A stretch of DNA of 64,000 nt. It comes from Pseudoduganella aquatica. GTDB taxonomy: Bacteria > Pseudomonadota > Gammaproteobacteria > Burkholderiales > Burkholderiaceae_D. The translations under genes and the position numbers were made by a program. The DNA lies in the NCBI RefSeq assembly GCF_009857595.1, contig NZ_WWCU01000002.1, positions 124,001-188,000 of the forward strand, given 5' to 3'. Under the pieces are notes generated by a model. The model had not been told where the DNA came from. It did not search any database and saw only the letters and a list, made by a program, of their open reading frames with translations. Every line of letters starts with the position of its first letter. Positions within the stretch are counted from its first letter, which is position 1. Shown here piece by piece: positions 1 through 11,123 of this stretch.

Positions 1-699
1 GTAGGCGTCCGGGTCGAGCGACTGGCAGGAGCCGTGCTTGTTCCACTCGTATTTGCCGAAGCTGTTTTCGTAGTAGAAGTTGGGCATCCACTGCGCGATG
101 CGGTCGACGGTTTCCTTTTTCAGCGCGAAGGGCTTGCCTTCGCAGTTGCCGTAGCTGGTGCCGCAGGCTTTTTTGTTGGGCCACAGGCCGTGCAGTGTGA
201 GGTTGGTGACCACCAGGCTGCCTTTGTCCATCGCTGCGCACTCGGGCTTGCCGGACGTGCGCGGCGTGTGCTCGCAGAAGCCGGGCTGCCAGCTGATGGC
301 CAGCAGGTAGCTGTCCTGCTGGTTGGCGGTGGAGCAGATTTCGTGTTTGCCGCCGGGACTGTCATTGGCGCTTTCCCGGGCGCTAGCCGGCGCGGCGTCC
401 TGCGTGCCGCCGCCCAGCGCTGCGCTGCCGCAGTCGCGCGCAACCCAGCGCAGCTCGGGCCTGGCGCCCGGCACTTCTATCCGCAGCTGTTCATAGCTGC
501 CCGGCTTGTTGACCTCTTTGATTTCGTAGCTGCTGCCCGGCTTGAGCCGCACATCCCCCGGATTGGTCTCTTTGGCGAAGGACGCGTAGGCTTCGCACGC
601 CTTGCCGGCCTTGAAGCTGCCGCTGGCGGGTTCGCTGGCCAGCGCGAGCGCGGGGAGCAGGGCGAGCAGGCACGCCGCCCCGAGTGTTGTTTTTTTCAT
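1..699 (-). CDS. Ribonuclease T2 family protein (3' end beyond window)
   Basis: A secreted RNase of the T2/RNase I family, which cleaves RNA through 2',3'-cyclic phosphates. The frame reads from an ATG at 699 to the left edge, so the C-terminus is missing (233 residues visible). It opens with a signal peptide (MKKTTLGAACLLALLPALAL, then AS). Both active-site signatures are present: LHGLWPN (CAS1 histidine), and near the edge KYEWNKHGSC (CAS2 Glu/Lys/His). An N-terminal extension of roughly 80 residues precedes the catalytic part and is not assigned. The location would be periplasmic or extracellular. The family call is firm. The exact role (RNA scavenging or other) is inference. Confidence 0.92.
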   Translation of the reverse strand, partial: MKKTTLGAACLLALLPALALASEPASGSFKAGKACEAYASFAKETNPGDVRLKPGSSYEIKEVNKPGSYEQLRIEVPGARPELRWVARDCGSAALGGGTQDAAPASARESANDSPGGKHEICSTANQQDSYLLAISWQPGFCEHTPRTSGKPECAAMDKGSLVVTNLTLHGLWPNKKACGTSYGNCEGKPFALKKETVDRIAQWMPNFYYENSFGKYEWNKHGSCQSLDPDAY

Positions 700-773
700 C
701 GTAGCCTTCCGTGTTCGTTGTTGCGCTACATCATATCGTCATAGCACGGCAAAGAACAACGGAAAGGCGGGGC

Positions 774-950
774 TCAGAATGCCTGGGCCGCTTGCGCAGC
801 GGAAATCCGTCCCTTCACTTCCTTGTGGTATTTGGCCCGCGCCGCGGCCTGCTTCACCGCTTCCGCCTCTTTGTTGACCCGTTTGATACGGGCTTTTTCC
901 GCTTTGCTGCGTTGCTGGGCTACGTCTTTGTTGCCGATTCGATTGGTCAT
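774..950 (-). CDS. Small basic protein of unknown function (58 aa)
   Basis: A short, Lys/Arg/Ala-rich, probably helical protein (begins MTNRIGNKDVAQQRSKAEKA). The ATG at 950 is preceded at good spacing by AAGGAGAAGAGC, a strong ribosome binding site, so the longer frame reaching 1058 is not needed. There are no cysteines, membrane segments or recognised motifs. The charge pattern (alternating K/E/A/R heptads) suggests a coiled coil or nucleic-acid association, but this is inference. It is transcribed away from ppc, so the 260-bp gap to ppc may hold divergent promoters. Function unknown. Confidence 0.6.
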   Translation of the reverse strand: MTNRIGNKDVAQQRSKAEKARIKRVNKEAEAVKQAAARAKYHKEVKGRISAAQAAQAF

Positions 951-1095
951 GCTCTTCTCCTTGGTTGGTCCAGACTCCAGCATGCACCGGCCGCCACGCG
1001 CCATCCGTTCGCTGGCTAACGCGTGTGCGCCATTCCAAATCCATATAGTAATTGGCAAAGAATTCAGTTGCCGCCGCTTGGATTTTCGTCACATA

Positions 1096-1195
1096 ATGTA
1101 GTAAATTTACGATATGGCGAGTATCTGGCACCTCGTATGGTGCGGATGTGCGAGATTTGCTGTAATTATGTTCCTAAACTGAAAAATTACTACAT
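1096..1195. promoter_or_regulatory. Paired inverted motif upstream of ppc
   Basis: ATGTAGTAA at 1096-1104 is mirrored exactly by TTACTACAT at 1187-1195; both are extended by A/T-rich bases. The first copy also contains the palindrome GTAAATTTAC (1101-1110). The stretch is strikingly AT-rich against its surroundings and ends 16 bp before the ppc ATG. Two copies about 90 bp apart flanking a probable promoter would suit a looping or dimer-bridging regulator. No regulator is identified. Confidence 0.35.
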
Positions 1196-1211
1196 ACTGG
1201 TGAGGCGGGAG

Positions 1212-4079
1212 ATGGACGGTTCAAAGTCGGTGGAATTCAAGGATGAATTGCTGGGGCGGGACATCCGCCAGCTGGGCCGCATGCTGGGCGATACCATACG
1301 CACGCAGCACGGCGACGAGGCCTTCAATCGTATCGAGAACGTGCGCCAGCTGGCGATCCGTTTCCGCCGCGAGCAGGACGCGGGCGCGCAAGCACTGCTG
1401 GAAGAGGCGCTGCATGCGCTGTCGCCGGATGAAACCAGCCAGCTGATACGCGCTTTCGGCTACTTCTCGCTGCTGTCCAATATCGCCGAGGACCAGCACC
1501 ACACCCGCCGCAGCCGCGCGCACTTGCTGGCCGGTTCCGCGCCGCGCCTGGGCAGCCTGGCCAAGGCGGTGCAGAACGTGGTGGGCGCCGGCCGCACCTC
1601 GTCCTTTGGCGAGTTCTTCGCCGAGGCGCATATCAGCCCGGTCTTCACCGCGCACCCGACCGAGGTGCAGCGCAAGAGTACCCTGAACTGCCAGATGGCC
1701 ATCGCGCGCGAGCTCGACGAGCGCGACCGCGTGCAGATGACGCCCGAAGAGCAGGAGCAGAACGACGAGGCGCTGGCGCGCGGCATCCACACGCTGTGGC
1801 AGACGCGCTTGCTGCGCACGGCCAAGCTGTCGGTGATGGACGAGGTGGAGAACGGCCTGTCCTTCTTCGACCGCACCATCCTGAACGGCTTGCCGCAGCT
1901 GTACAGCACTTTGCAGGACATGCTGGCCAAGCTCGATGCGCGCTGGGCCGGCGAGGAACTGCCGACCTTTATGAAAGTGGGCAGCTGGATAGGCGGCGAC
2001 CGCGACGGCAATCCTTTCGTCACCGCCACCGTGCTGCGCGCCACGCTGGCGCGCCAGGCCGACGTGGCGCTGGAACACTATCTGGGCGAGCTGCACAAGC
2101 TGGCTTCGCAGCTGTCGCTGGCGCAGACCATGACCGGCTGCTCCGAGCAGCTGCGCCAACTGGCCGACGCTTCGCCCGACCATTCGCCGCACCGCGTGGA
2201 CGAGCCTTACCGCCGCGCCATCTACGGCATCCATAACCGCCTGGCGGCCAACCGCGCGCTGCTGACCAGTGCCGCTGCCGCCGGCCGCGCCGACACCGGC
2301 GCCGCTGCAAGCGCCGCCGCGAGCGCGCGTGCTGCCGTTGCCACCATCTGGCCTGCCGCCGCTGCGGCGGGCTACGCGCCTGCCGCTCCCGGCGCGGGCG
2401 CCCAGCCTTACGCCTCGGCGCAGGAGCTGCTGGCGGACCTGGAGACGGTGCACGAGTCGCTGGTGGCGCATGGCTCGGCCGTTCTGGCGCGCGGGCGCTT
2501 GCGCCAGCTGCGCCGCGCGGTGAAGGTGTTCGGCTTCTCGCTGGCGCCGGTGGACCTGCGCCAGAATTCGGACGTGCACGAGCGCGTAGTGGCGGAGATC
2601 CTATCCTGCGCCCGTCCCGGCATTGATTACGCCGCGCTGTCCGAGCCGGAGCGCTGCAAGCTGCTGCTGGAAGAGCTGCACACGCCGCGCCTGCTGATCT
2701 CTCCGTACACCAGCTATTCCGAAGAGACCAGCGGCGAGCTGGCCATCTTCCGCGCGGTGAGCGAGGCGCACCGCGCTTACGGCGCCGAGTCCATCACCAA
2801 CTACATCATCTCCAAGGCGGACAGCGTGTCCGACCTGCTGGAAGTGGCGCTGCTGCTGAAGGAACACGGCCTGCTGCGCGCCGGTTCGGTGACGGAAGAG
2901 TCGTCGATGGCGGTCAACATCATTCCGCTGTTTGAAACCATCGGCGACCTGCAGGCCGGCCCGGACATCATGGACCGCGCCTTCCGCCTGCCGCTGTATA
3001 TGGATCTGGTGCGCTCGCGCGGCAGCCTGCAGGAAGTCATGCTGGGCTATTCGGACTCGAACAAGGACGGCGGTTTCCTGACCTCCGGCTGGGAACTGTA
3101 CAAGGCCGAAATCGAACTGGTGGAAGTGTTCAAGCGCCACAATGTGAAGATGCGCCTGTTCCATGGCCGCGGCGGTTCCGTCGGCCGTGGCGGCGGTCCG
3201 AGCTACGAGGCGATCCTGGCGCAGCCGCAGGGCGCGGTGCAGGGCCGCATCCGCCTGACCGAGCAGGGCGAGGTCATCACCGCCAAGTACGCCAATCCGG
3301 AAGTGTGCCGCCGCAACCTGGAGGTGATGGTGGCCGCCACCATGGAAGCGACCATGCTGCCGCCGCGCGGCATCGAGCCGGATGCGGCCCAGCTGGCGGC
3401 CATGCAGGCGCTGTCCGACGAAGCCATGCGCAGCTACCGCTCGCTGGTGTACGAGACCGAGGGCTTTGAAACCTATTTCTGGGAATCGACCGTCATCTCG
3501 GAAATCGCCGCGCTGAACATCGGCAGCCGCCCGGCCTCGCGCAAGAAGTCCACCGCGATTGAAGACCTGCGCGCCATTCCCTGGGTGCTGAGCTGGGCGC
3601 AGTGCAGGGTGATGCTGCCGGGCTGGTTCGGCTTCGGCTCTGCGGTGCAGAAGTTCCTGGGCACGCAGCCGGACGGCTTGGCGCTGCTGCAGAAGATGTA
3701 CCGCGACTGGCCGTTCTTCAACACGCTGCTGTCCAATATGGACATGGTGCTGGCCAAGAGCGATATCGCCATCGCCAGCCGCTACGCCACCCTGGTGAGC
3801 GACGCCACGCTGCGCGAGGCCATCTTCGGCCGCATCCGCGCCGAGCATGAGCGCACCATCGCGGCGCTGAAGGAGATCACCGGCCAGGCCGAGCTGCAGG
3901 ACGCCAACCCGCTGCTGCAACGCTCGATCCGCAACCGCTTCCCCTATATCGACCCGCTGAACCATTTGCAGGTTGAGCTGCTGCGCCGCTTCCGCGACGG
4001 CGACTCGGACCCCGCCACGCGCGAGGGCATTCATTTATCGATCAACGGCATTGCCGCCGGCCTGCGTAATAGTGGCTGA
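1212..4079 (+). CDS. ppc: Phosphoenolpyruvate carboxylase
   Basis: Carboxylates PEP with bicarbonate to oxaloacetate, refilling the TCA cycle; cytoplasmic. The ATG at 1212 has GAGG seven bases upstream and gives 955 residues, close to the usual bacterial length; the upstream open frame is AT-rich and not protein-like. Visible signatures: FTAHPTEVQRKS (catalytic His148), GSWIGGDRDGNPFV near 256, the catalytic loop LGYSDSNKDGG near 611, FHGRGGSVGRGGG near 650, and SRPASRKK further on. The C-terminus reads INGIAAGLRNSG rather than the common QNTG ending. An odd Ala/Pro/Gly-rich insertion lies at about residues 352-400, between two conserved helical segments. The gene heads a run with pyk and eno, all enzymes making or using PEP. 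Confidence 0.97.
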   Translation: MDGSKSVEFKDELLGRDIRQLGRMLGDTIRTQHGDEAFNRIENVRQLAIRFRREQDAGAQALLEEALHALSPDETSQLIRAFGYFSLLSNIAEDQHHTRRSRAHLLAGSAPRLGSLAKAVQNVVGAGRTSSFGEFFAEAHISPVFTAHPTEVQRKSTLNCQMAIARELDERDRVQMTPEEQEQNDEALARGIHTLWQTRLLRTAKLSVMDEVENGLSFFDRTILNGLPQLYSTLQDMLAKLDARWAGEELPTFMKVGSWIGGDRDGNPFVTATVLRATLARQADVALEHYLGELHKLASQLSLAQTMTGCSEQLRQLADASPDHSPHRVDEPYRRAIYGIHNRLAANRALLTSAAAAGRADTGAAASAAASARAAVATIWPAAAAAGYAPAAPGAGAQPYASAQELLADLETVHESLVAHGSAVLARGRLRQLRRAVKVFGFSLAPVDLRQNSDVHERVVAEILSCARPGIDYAALSEPERCKLLLEELHTPRLLISPYTSYSEETSGELAIFRAVSEAHRAYGAESITNYIISKADSVSDLLEVALLLKEHGLLRAGSVTEESSMAVNIIPLFETIGDLQAGPDIMDRAFRLPLYMDLVRSRGSLQEVMLGYSDSNKDGGFLTSGWELYKAEIELVEVFKRHNVKMRLFHGRGGSVGRGGGPSYEAILAQPQGAVQGRIRLTEQGEVITAKYANPEVCRRNLEVMVAATMEATMLPPRGIEPDAAQLAAMQALSDEAMRSYRSLVYETEGFETYFWESTVISEIAALNIGSRPASRKKSTAIEDLRAIPWVLSWAQCRVMLPGWFGFGSAVQKFLGTQPDGLALLQKMYRDWPFFNTLLSNMDMVLAKSDIAIASRYATLVSDATLREAIFGRIRAEHERTIAALKEITGQAELQDANPLLQRSIRNRFPYIDPLNHLQVELLRRFRDGDSDPATREGIHLSINGIAAGLRNSG

Positions 4080-4122
4080 GTGGCTGAGCGGTGACCGATA
4101 CCAACAACAGGAAAGAGACAAC

Positions 4123-6916
<2,794 letters not shown>

Positions 6917-6928
6917 TGCATTGACGGG

Positions 6929-8713
6929 TTACGGCAGGACCAGATGGGGCGCGGGGCAGAGGGGGAGGCGGATTTCGAATCGGCTGCCCTGGCCCGGTCC
7001 CTCGCTGTAGGCGGCCACGCTGCCGCCGTGCAGTTCCACAATTTTGTGCACCAGGGCCAGGCCCAGTCCCAGGCCTCCGTCGGCGCGGTCCGGCCGGCGC
7101 GCTCCCTGCGAGAACAGGTCGAAGATGCGCGGCAGCAGGCCTGGCTCGATGCCGCTGCCGTTGTCGCTCACGGACAGCACCAGCTCCTCTCCCACCCGCA
7201 CGGCCTCCACCCGGATCTCCGAACCCGGCGGTGAATATTTGATGGCATTGGCCAGCAGGTTCGCCGTCACTTGCACCAGCCGTATCGCGTCCCCGTTCAC
7301 CCACAGTTCGCCATGGATGGGCGCCACGCTCAGCACGTGCTGCTGGCTGGCCGCCATGCCTGCGGTCTGCTCGACCGCGCTGGCGATCACGGGCTGGATG
7401 CTGAGCGGCTTGCGCTCCAGCGAAATCAGCCCGCGCGTCACGCGCGACACGTCCAGCAAGTCGTTCACCAGCCGCGTCATGTGGGCGCTCTGGCGCGCGA
7501 TCACGTCGCTGGCCTGGCGCAGCTGCTGCGCGCTCAAGCCGGGCATGGCCAGCATGTGGGCCGCCACACTGATGGGGGCCATTGGATTGCGCAGCTCGTG
7601 GCCCAGCATGGCGAGGAATTCGTCTTTGGCGCGGTTCTGCGTGTCCGCCACTTCGCGCGCGTGCTGGGCCTGGACCAGCAGCCGTTCGCGCTCGGCCGCC
7701 GCTTCGGCCAGCAGGTGCGCGGCCTGGTAGATGCTTTCGCCCAGGTCGTCCGCTTCGTCTATGCCCGACGGGGCGGGGCGCCTGGGCGGCCCGGAACCGA
7801 TGGCGCCCGCCGCAGCGCTGGTCTGCGCGATGGCCTTGGCGATGCGCGCGCTGAGCGCCCAGGCGGTGGCCACCGCGAGCAGCAGCGCCATCAGCAGGCC
7901 CAGGCCGGACAGCAGCGCAATGCGGCGCGCGTTGCCGTCGATGCGCTCGGCGCTGGTGGTGATCACCACCCACCAGCCGGACATGGGCGAGGTTGCCAGC
8001 ACCGCGTAGCCGCCGTCCGGCATGGCCACCAGGCCGCCTTGCCTGGAATGGATGGCGGCCGCGATGGCCGGCGGCGCGGCCGCCCCGATGTCGGCGGGCT
8101 GGCGGTTGGACTGGATCAGGCGGGCCTGGCGGTCGTAGATATGGTAGGTGTCGCCGTCGCTGTCCGGCGCGGGCAGGGCCTTGTCCATCAGCGCGGCTTC
8201 GAAGGCGTAGCCCATCACGTACTGGCGGTCCTCCGCCAGCGAGAAGGGATATTCCAGCGCCACCATGGGCTTGCGCGTGACGGGGCCGGTCAGCAGGTCG
8301 GTCACGGAGACTTTCGCGCTCTCCAGCAGCCGCGCGATGCGGTCTCGGTCGGCGCGCGTGTCGGGCAGGGGGGAGCCTTCCGGCACGCTGGTGTTGACGC
8401 GCTGCTGGCCGTTGGCGTCGTACAGCACCAGGTTGGCGTCGCGGTCCCTCATCAGCTGGTGCGCCTTGCCGGCGAACGCTTCCATCTGCTCGGCTTCGAG
8501 CTTGCTGGAGGCGCTCAGCGCGCGCATCAGGCCTGCCGCCTCGTTCCACTGGCCGTCCACCGCCACCGAGGTGGCGCGCGCCGCTTCCTGCAGGCTGCGC
8601 ACGCCCGCGTCGCGCTCGGCGTCGACCAGGCGCGCCAGCGGCGCGGCGAGAAACACCACCACGGGCACCAGTGCCACCGTGATGGTGAGGGCAAGCAGGG
8701 AGCGTACCTTCAT
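6929..8713 (-). CDS. Membrane sensor histidine kinase
   Basis: A 594-residue sensor kinase. A first membrane helix lies at about 5-25, a periplasmic cache-like sensing region at about 30-255 and a second helix at about 264-288, then a short HAMP-like linker and a coiled coil. The phosphoacceptor box is LGHELRNP (His372). The ATPase part carries the N box (ANLLANAIKYS), G1 (VSDNGSGIEP), F box (IFDLFSQG) and G2 (GGLGLGLALV). No response regulator or receiver domain adjoins it, so it is an orphan whose partner is encoded elsewhere. The ligand cannot be read from sequence. It lies convergent to eno. Confidence 0.9.
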   Translation of the reverse strand: MKVRSLLALTITVALVPVVVFLAAPLARLVDAERDAGVRSLQEAARATSVAVDGQWNEAAGLMRALSASSKLEAEQMEAFAGKAHQLMRDRDANLVLYDANGQQRVNTSVPEGSPLPDTRADRDRIARLLESAKVSVTDLLTGPVTRKPMVALEYPFSLAEDRQYVMGYAFEAALMDKALPAPDSDGDTYHIYDRQARLIQSNRQPADIGAAAPPAIAAAIHSRQGGLVAMPDGGYAVLATSPMSGWWVVITTSAERIDGNARRIALLSGLGLLMALLLAVATAWALSARIAKAIAQTSAAAGAIGSGPPRRPAPSGIDEADDLGESIYQAAHLLAEAAAERERLLVQAQHAREVADTQNRAKDEFLAMLGHELRNPMAPISVAAHMLAMPGLSAQQLRQASDVIARQSAHMTRLVNDLLDVSRVTRGLISLERKPLSIQPVIASAVEQTAGMAASQQHVLSVAPIHGELWVNGDAIRLVQVTANLLANAIKYSPPGSEIRVEAVRVGEELVLSVSDNGSGIEPGLLPRIFDLFSQGARRPDRADGGLGLGLALVHKIVELHGGSVAAYSEGPGQGSRFEIRLPLCPAPHLVLP

Positions 8714-8782
8714 TGCAGCGAATTGGTTATCTTAACTGCAACAGTATATATGAGGCCGGGGCCGCGCGCGTTTGAAAACTGC

Positions 8783-10981
8783 TTAGAACTTCATCTCCAG
8801 GTTGGCCGAGAAGCGCGCGGAACCGGGCGTACGGGTCCAGGTGCGGCTGCCGCCGTTGGTGTCCAGGTATTGCGAGTCGCCCAGGTTGTCCTCGCCCAGC
8901 GCGTTGCTGACGCCCAGGCGCAGCTGGTAACCGGTGCGTATCTTGTACAGCAGGTAGCCTTCCAGCTCGCGCCGTCCCTGCAGGCGGCTGCTTTGCTGCT
9001 CGGAGATGCGCACCGGCCCGCCCTGGCGGTAGGACAGGCTGGCGCCGGCGCTGTATTTGTCTTCGCGGTAGTCCGTTCCCAGCACCAGGGTGAGCGGAAT
9101 CTGCTGGTCCAGGCGGTTGTCCGGACCCGGCACGGAGTCGACCCTGGACCAGTTGCGGTTGGCGCTGGCGCGGAAGTCGAAGCCCGGCGCATCCTTCATG
9201 AGGGCCTTGAGCGGGAACTTCAGTTCCACGTCCAGCGAGCGCACGGTGGCGGTGCCGTCGTTGAGCGGCTGGATCAGCCAGTAGCCGCGCGCGTCCTGCG
9301 TCAGCTTGCTGCGGATGTAGTCGGAGATGCGGCGCTGCGAGCCGCCCACCGAGAACACGGCGCCGGGGGCGAAGAAGTGCTCATAGGTGAGGTCCACGCC
9401 GGTGGCCAGTTCCGGCTTCAGGTCCGGGTTGCCGCTGTAGTCCGGGTTGAAGCGGGTGTTCAGGTCGGACTCGTAGCGGCGGGCGCTGAGTTGGCCGGTG
9501 TTGGGCGCCTTGAAAGTGCGCGTCAGGGCCAGGCGCAGCTGGCGGCCGCTCTTGTCCGGGAACTTGTACAGGGTCTGGGCCACGGGGCTGAGCACGCGGT
9601 TGCGCGAGTCCGTGGTTTGCAGGCCGCTGCCGGAGCTGTCAGTGTTGATGGTTTCCCAGCGCGCGCCGAAGTAGACCGACCAGTCCTTGCTCACGTTCCA
9701 TTCGTCCTGCGCGTAGGCGGCGACCTTGGTGACGACGGGATGGAATTCTTCGTTAATGCTGTTTTGCGCCAGGCCGATAATGCCTTCCACTCGCTGGTTG
9801 CTGTCGTCCGAGCCCTGGCGGCTGGCTTCCCAGCCGGTGGACAGCGCATGGCCTTCGAAGATGGTGCGCGTGTATTTGCCGCTGGTGCCCGAGTGCGTGA
9901 ACTGGGACGAGGTGGCGCCCACGCGCGCAAACACCGTCTTGCGGTCCGCCGTGTAGGACAGGGCGTGGTTTTCGTTGTCCGAATTGGCGCGGCCGATATT
10001 GGCCTTGGCATCGAGCTTGCCGCCGGCGATTTTCGTGACCCAGTTGACGTCGATATTGCCGTAGCTGGAGGTGTTCCGGCCATCGCCCTGGCGGTCCACA
10101 TAGTCCGGCTGCGGGAAGCTGCCGATGCGGTTGCTGGTCAGCGTGCCGTTGCCGTAGTTGAAGCGCTGCGACTGGATATAGGAGCTGAGGTTAAGCTGGT
10201 CGTCGTTCGCCAGCTTCCAGTTCAGGCGCGGCGCCAGGCCGACCGAGGCCGAGCCGTTGCTCTGGTGGCTGGCCTTGTCGCGCAACTGCAGCACCTGGCC
10301 GGACGGCGAGGTGAACTGCTCGGTGCTGTCGCTGGGGTTCTTGCCAAGGAAGCGCGAGGCGGTGGCGTTCAGGTACCAGGACAGCTGGCCGTCGCGGTCC
10401 GCGAGCGTGCCGTTGATGAACAGGTTGCGCTGCTGCTCCGAGTAGGCGCTGTTGATGCGCAGGTCGCGCTGCGGCTTGGACACCACTTTTTTCAGGATGA
10501 TGTTGATGCTGCCCGCGATGGCCTGCATGGAGTTCTCGGCCGTGGCGGCGCGCACCACTTCAATGCGTTCGATCTGGTCCGGCGCCAGCGTGTCCATCGT
10601 GAAGCCCGGAGGCGGACGCTCGCCGTTCACCATGATTTGCGTGTAGCCATTGCCCAGGCCGCGCATGCGGATGGCGTTGCCGATCACCGTCACGCCCGGG
10701 GCGCGTTTCAGCACGTCGAACACATTGGTGTCGCCGTACTTGATGATCTCCTCGTGGGTCATCACGGTTTTGCTGGCGGTGTCGTCGCGGCGCGCGTCGT
10801 ATTCGTCCGCGCTGCCCTTGATTTCCACCTTGGCGATGGCGGGTTCTGCGGCTGCCGCCTTGACGGTTTCTTTCGGCGCTGCCTTGATGGTTTCTTTGGC
10901 CGGCTGTTGCTGGGCCAGGGAGGCGGTAGCCGTTCCGAGCAGGGCGGCCGCCAGGGCGATGGGGGTGAGACGCAGATTCAT
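8783..10981 (-). CDS. TonB-dependent outer-membrane receptor
   Basis: A gated outer-membrane channel of 732 residues. The ATG at 10981 gives a clean signal peptide (MNLRLTPIALAAALLGTATA, cleaved near SLAQ); a start 12 codons upstream would bury it. After a Lys/Ala linker with an imperfect KETIKAA/KETVKAA repeat comes a probable TonB box (AKVEIKG), then the plug domain (VFDVLKRAPGVTV, IRMRGLGNGYTQIMVNGERP, IERIEVVRAATAENSMQAIA). The rest is beta-barrel, ending in the typical terminal Phe (NLEMKF). The substrate is unknown. Its position after the pectinase gene in the same direction makes a pectin oligosaccharide possible, but the plug is also siderophore-receptor-like. Confidence 0.88.
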   Translation of the reverse strand: MNLRLTPIALAAALLGTATASLAQQQPAKETIKAAPKETVKAAAAEPAIAKVEIKGSADEYDARRDDTASKTVMTHEEIIKYGDTNVFDVLKRAPGVTVIGNAIRMRGLGNGYTQIMVNGERPPPGFTMDTLAPDQIERIEVVRAATAENSMQAIAGSINIILKKVVSKPQRDLRINSAYSEQQRNLFINGTLADRDGQLSWYLNATASRFLGKNPSDSTEQFTSPSGQVLQLRDKASHQSNGSASVGLAPRLNWKLANDDQLNLSSYIQSQRFNYGNGTLTSNRIGSFPQPDYVDRQGDGRNTSSYGNIDVNWVTKIAGGKLDAKANIGRANSDNENHALSYTADRKTVFARVGATSSQFTHSGTSGKYTRTIFEGHALSTGWEASRQGSDDSNQRVEGIIGLAQNSINEEFHPVVTKVAAYAQDEWNVSKDWSVYFGARWETINTDSSGSGLQTTDSRNRVLSPVAQTLYKFPDKSGRQLRLALTRTFKAPNTGQLSARRYESDLNTRFNPDYSGNPDLKPELATGVDLTYEHFFAPGAVFSVGGSQRRISDYIRSKLTQDARGYWLIQPLNDGTATVRSLDVELKFPLKALMKDAPGFDFRASANRNWSRVDSVPGPDNRLDQQIPLTLVLGTDYREDKYSAGASLSYRQGGPVRISEQQSSRLQGRRELEGYLLYKIRTGYQLRLGVSNALGEDNLGDSQYLDTNGGSRTWTRTPGSARFSANLEMKF

Positions 10982-11082
10982 TTCAAGGCTCGGATATGCA
11001 AACCGCGCAATTATCATCCAGAGCTGCTAATTTGGCAATATTCTTTTAGGGCAATATCTAAATTCTCATGGCAGTGATCGGG

Positions 11083-11115
11083 GCTGCGTGCGGAGGGAGT
11101 CCCCCCGCACGCAGC
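11083..11115 (-). terminator. Strong hairpin after the pectinase gene
   Basis: GCTGCGTGCGG (11083-11093) and CCGCACGCAGC (11105-11115) form an 11-bp GC-rich stem with an 11-base loop, starting 8 bases past the pectinase stop. There is no run of U after the stem, so it may block 3' decay or attenuate read-through into the receptor gene rather than be a classical intrinsic terminator. Confidence 0.5.
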
Positions 11116-11123
11116 ATTGCGGA

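Noticed and set aside
7271..11077. Very long open frame on the plus strand (over 1200 codons)
   Set aside because: It runs antisense to the histidine kinase and TonB receptor, both with clear family motifs. Its translation is a His/Gly/Ala/Val-rich mirror typical of GC-rich DNA.
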